NCBI GenBank assembly: GCA_002897995.1
Contig: BDTT01000114.1
Span: 26,368-90,367 of the forward strand
Direction of reading: 5' to 3'
Length of the DNA: 64,000 nt
Origin: a bacterium BMS3Bbin10
Lineage (GTDB): Bacteria > Pseudomonadota > Alphaproteobacteria > Rhizobiales > Methyloligellaceae
Part shown: positions 62,332-64,000 of the stretch, in pieces
Layout: each line of letters opens with the position of its first letter
How positions within the stretch are numbered: position 1 is the first letter of the stretch
Notes under the pieces: model-generated
Told to the model about the DNA's origin: nothing
What the model saw: the letters and a program-made list of their open reading frames with translations, nothing else
The model's database searches: none
Made by a program: the position numbers and the translations under genes

Positions 62332-64000
62332 GTGGCGACAGCTGCCGATGCGGGCGCACCGCAAACCGTTACCGTGCCGCTATCCGCGGCGCAAAACATC
62401 GCCGTGCCGGACGCAGGCCTGCTGTTTACGGGAGACTTTTCGCGCTCGGGTCACGATCTGGTTCTGACCGGCCCGGATGGCGCGAAGCTCGTGCTGGAGG
62501 GCTATTTCAACACCGACAATCCGCCGGCCCTCGTTTCACCCGAAGGCGCCATGCTTACCGGCGATGTGGTGACGTCCCTGGCAGGACCGATGTTCCCGGC
62601 CCAGTATGCGCAGGCAGGCGGCGCAAATTCCGGTGATGTCCCCATCGGCAATGTCCAGACCATGGAGGGTTCCGCGAGCGTCGTGCGGGCCAACGGGCTG
62701 ACCCTTCAACTGAAGATCGGCGACCCGGTTTTCCAGGGAGATGTGGTTCTGACCGGACCGGGCTCCAAGCTCGGCATCAGCTTCGTCGACGATACGATTT
62801 TCTCGCTTTCGGCCGATGCGCGAATGGTTCTGAACTCCCTGGTGTTCGACCCGAACGGAAAATCCAATTCCATGCTGTTCTCGCTGGTGGAGGGCACATT
62901 CGTGTTTGCCGCGGGGCAGATCGCGCCCACCGGCGATATGAAAATCCAGACGCCGGTGGCGACCATGGGCATTCGCGGCACCTCCCCGACGGTCTCCATC
63001 GACTCGAAGACCGGCCAGGTGGATTTCTCCATCATCCCCGATCCGGGAAACGGGCATGTGGGAACTTATACGCTCTACTCGCTGACCACGGGCGAAGCCA
63101 TCGGCACGGTGGACAGTGTCGGTTCGAAATGGCAGCTGACCAGCGCCGACGGCACGCTGACGGTATTCGACAAGAGCGAAGACGATCTGCTCAACGACCA
63201 GAGCGCGATCAATGAGATCACAACGGTCTTCACCACGACCCAGAGCAACAACAATCAGCAGCAGCAACAAGGCGATCCGGGCGACGTCACCAATTCGATC
63301 CCGAATGCGCCGCCGAGCAGTGGCCTGAATACCGGGCAGCCCGGCGCCGACGGTGGCAACACACCGCCGCCGGGCAACCTCCCGCCGCCGGCTCCCGAAG
63401 GCGATCCGGCTCCTCCGGGACCGCCGCCACCAGGATCGAACACAAATAACACCGGCAACAATCCGCCGCCGGGCGGCACCGGCGGGCCACCGGCGGCGAG
63501 CGGGCCGAACATCATCACCGGCGACGCGGGGGACAATATCCTCACCGGCACCTCCGGCGTTGACATCATCGACGGTCTGGGCGGCGCCGACACGATCAAC
63601 GCGCTCGGCGGAGACGACACCATCACCATTGGCCCGGGCGGCGGCGCGGACATTGTCAACGGCGGAGACGGCAATGACACCCTGATTATCTCGCAAGACA
63701 GCGGCTGGGTGTTCGACGGCGGCGACGGGATTGACACGATCCAGATCGACGGCGATCTCGACATCAACACGGCGACCATCAACAGCAAAGCGGAAAATAT
63801 CGAGATCATCGATCTCAACAAGACCCACGACAATATATTCACGGCCCGGGCCGATGACTTCATTACGCCGGGGACCAGCAACACCATCCAGTTCCGCGGC
63901 GGTCCGGGCGACACGCTCAATGTCAATTCCTTGCTTCATGATGACGAAACCGGCGAGCACATTGCCGGTTCCTGGCAGCAGGCGCAGGAAGTCAGAATCA
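62332..64000 (+). CDS. FecR-domain protein with RTX-like repeats (3' part beyond window)
   Basis: A GTG at 62332 with GGGGAA seven bases upstream opens a frame to the window end (556 codons seen). The N-terminal third contains a FecR-like domain: LQLKIGDPVFQGDVVLTGPGSKLGISFVDDTIFSLSADARM, VEGTFVFAAGQIAPTGDMKIQTPVATMGIRGTSPTV. A Gln- then Pro/Gly-rich linker follows (63241-63510). From about 63511 come hemolysin-type calcium-binding nonapeptides: GDAGDNILTGTSGVDIIDG, GGADTINALGGDDTI, GGDGNDTLI. Such proteins are large type I-secreted surface adhesins. No signal peptide is seen, which fits secretion through a C-terminal signal. Confidence 0.88.
   Translation, partial: MATAADAGAPQTVTVPLSAAQNIAVPDAGLLFTGDFSRSGHDLVLTGPDGAKLVLEGYFNTDNPPALVSPEGAMLTGDVVTSLAGPMFPAQYAQAGGANSGDVPIGNVQTMEGSASVVRANGLTLQLKIGDPVFQGDVVLTGPGSKLGISFVDDTIFSLSADARMVLNSLVFDPNGKSNSMLFSLVEGTFVFAAGQIAPTGDMKIQTPVATMGIRGTSPTVSIDSKTGQVDFSIIPDPGNGHVGTYTLYSLTTGEAIGTVDSVGSKWQLTSADGTLTVFDKSEDDLLNDQSAINEITTVFTTTQSNNNQQQQQGDPGDVTNSIPNAPPSSGLNTGQPGADGGNTPPPGNLPPPAPEGDPAPPGPPPPGSNTNNTGNNPPPGGTGGPPAASGPNIITGDAGDNILTGTSGVDIIDGLGGADTINALGGDDTITIGPGGGADIVNGGDGNDTLIISQDSGWVFDGGDGIDTIQIDGDLDINTATINSKAENIEIIDLNKTHDNIFTARADDFITPGTSNTIQFRGGPGDTLNVNSLLHDDETGEHIAGSWQQAQEVRI

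Noticed and set aside
62292..62636. Plus-strand frame starting ATG at 62292
   Set aside because: The FecR/RTX protein is read from the GTG at 62332 in another frame with clear domains; this one is Arg-rich shadow.

Overview
This 64 kb window is GC-rich, densely coded bacterial chromosome. The gene set points to an alphaproteobacterium, probably a Hyphomicrobiales-like heterotroph: tandem NnrU proteins, a fused indolepyruvate ferredoxin oxidoreductase, TRAP and TAXI transport genes, a gcl-hyi-glxR glycerate pathway and a thiO-thiS-thiG-thiE operon. The typical alphaproteobacterial CCTCATGCTGAGGAG / CATCCTTCGAGACG intergenic repeats are also present. The placement is inferred from gene content; no 16S rRNA gene is present.

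Layout. 1-2.9 kb: 5' part of a proton-pumping P-type ATPase, a decayed phasin-like gene, tRNA-Ser(GGA) and a nearby tRNA fragment. 2.9-14.5 kb: mostly housekeeping and unknown genes (msrA, mepA, a DUF2237 protein, lipoproteins, a glutaredoxin-DinB fusion, a degenerate S1C protease, an NlpC/P60-like hydrolase, two NnrU proteins, two GNATs, an HbpS/GlcG-like protein). 14.5-21.9 kb: a chemoreceptor island with no che genes. It holds a membrane receptor whose sensor domain is duplicated, a receptor joining a haem-binding periplasmic domain to a C-terminal PilZ domain, and a split-Aer pair (PAS protein plus soluble receptor). A second split-Aer pair lies at 45.2-46.9 kb. A frameshifted hemH 3' relic and a relic of a small Cys-containing peptide gene lie inside the island; intact hemH is next door.

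22-35 kb: hemH, a trans-aconitate methyltransferase-like gene whose ribosome site lies in a short hairpin repeat, a 1-Cys peroxiredoxin, a sodium:solute symporter, the indolepyruvate oxidoreductase, a truncated TAXI receptor, a haloacid dehalogenase, a phosphoesterase, an orphan zinc-binding protein and an L,D-transpeptidase. 35.8-41.4 kb: a DctP-DctQ-DctM TRAP operon with an amidase and a small membrane protein, which suggests uptake and hydrolysis of an amide or related acid. 41.5-49.6 kb: a 2-hydroxyacid dehydrogenase, a YyaL-like thioredoxin/DsbD-alpha fusion, the second split-Aer pair, hicAB and a gamma-glutamyltransferase. 49.7-55.3 kb: the thiazole operon, a TauE/SafE permease, a methyltransferase and a diguanylate cyclase. 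55.3-62.1 kb: gcl-hyi-glxR opposite an IclR-type regulator with paired operator half-sites, then an FAH-family gene, an SDR and a broken GST gene. 62.3 kb to the end: a FecR-domain protein with RTX-like repeats that runs off the window.

Intergenic space is rich in repeats: two clusters of short hairpins with the same loop but different paired stems, four copies of a structured element of about 126 bp, a perfect 35-bp inverted repeat, and two REP-type pairs. No CRISPR array, prophage, rRNA gene or intact insertion sequence was seen.
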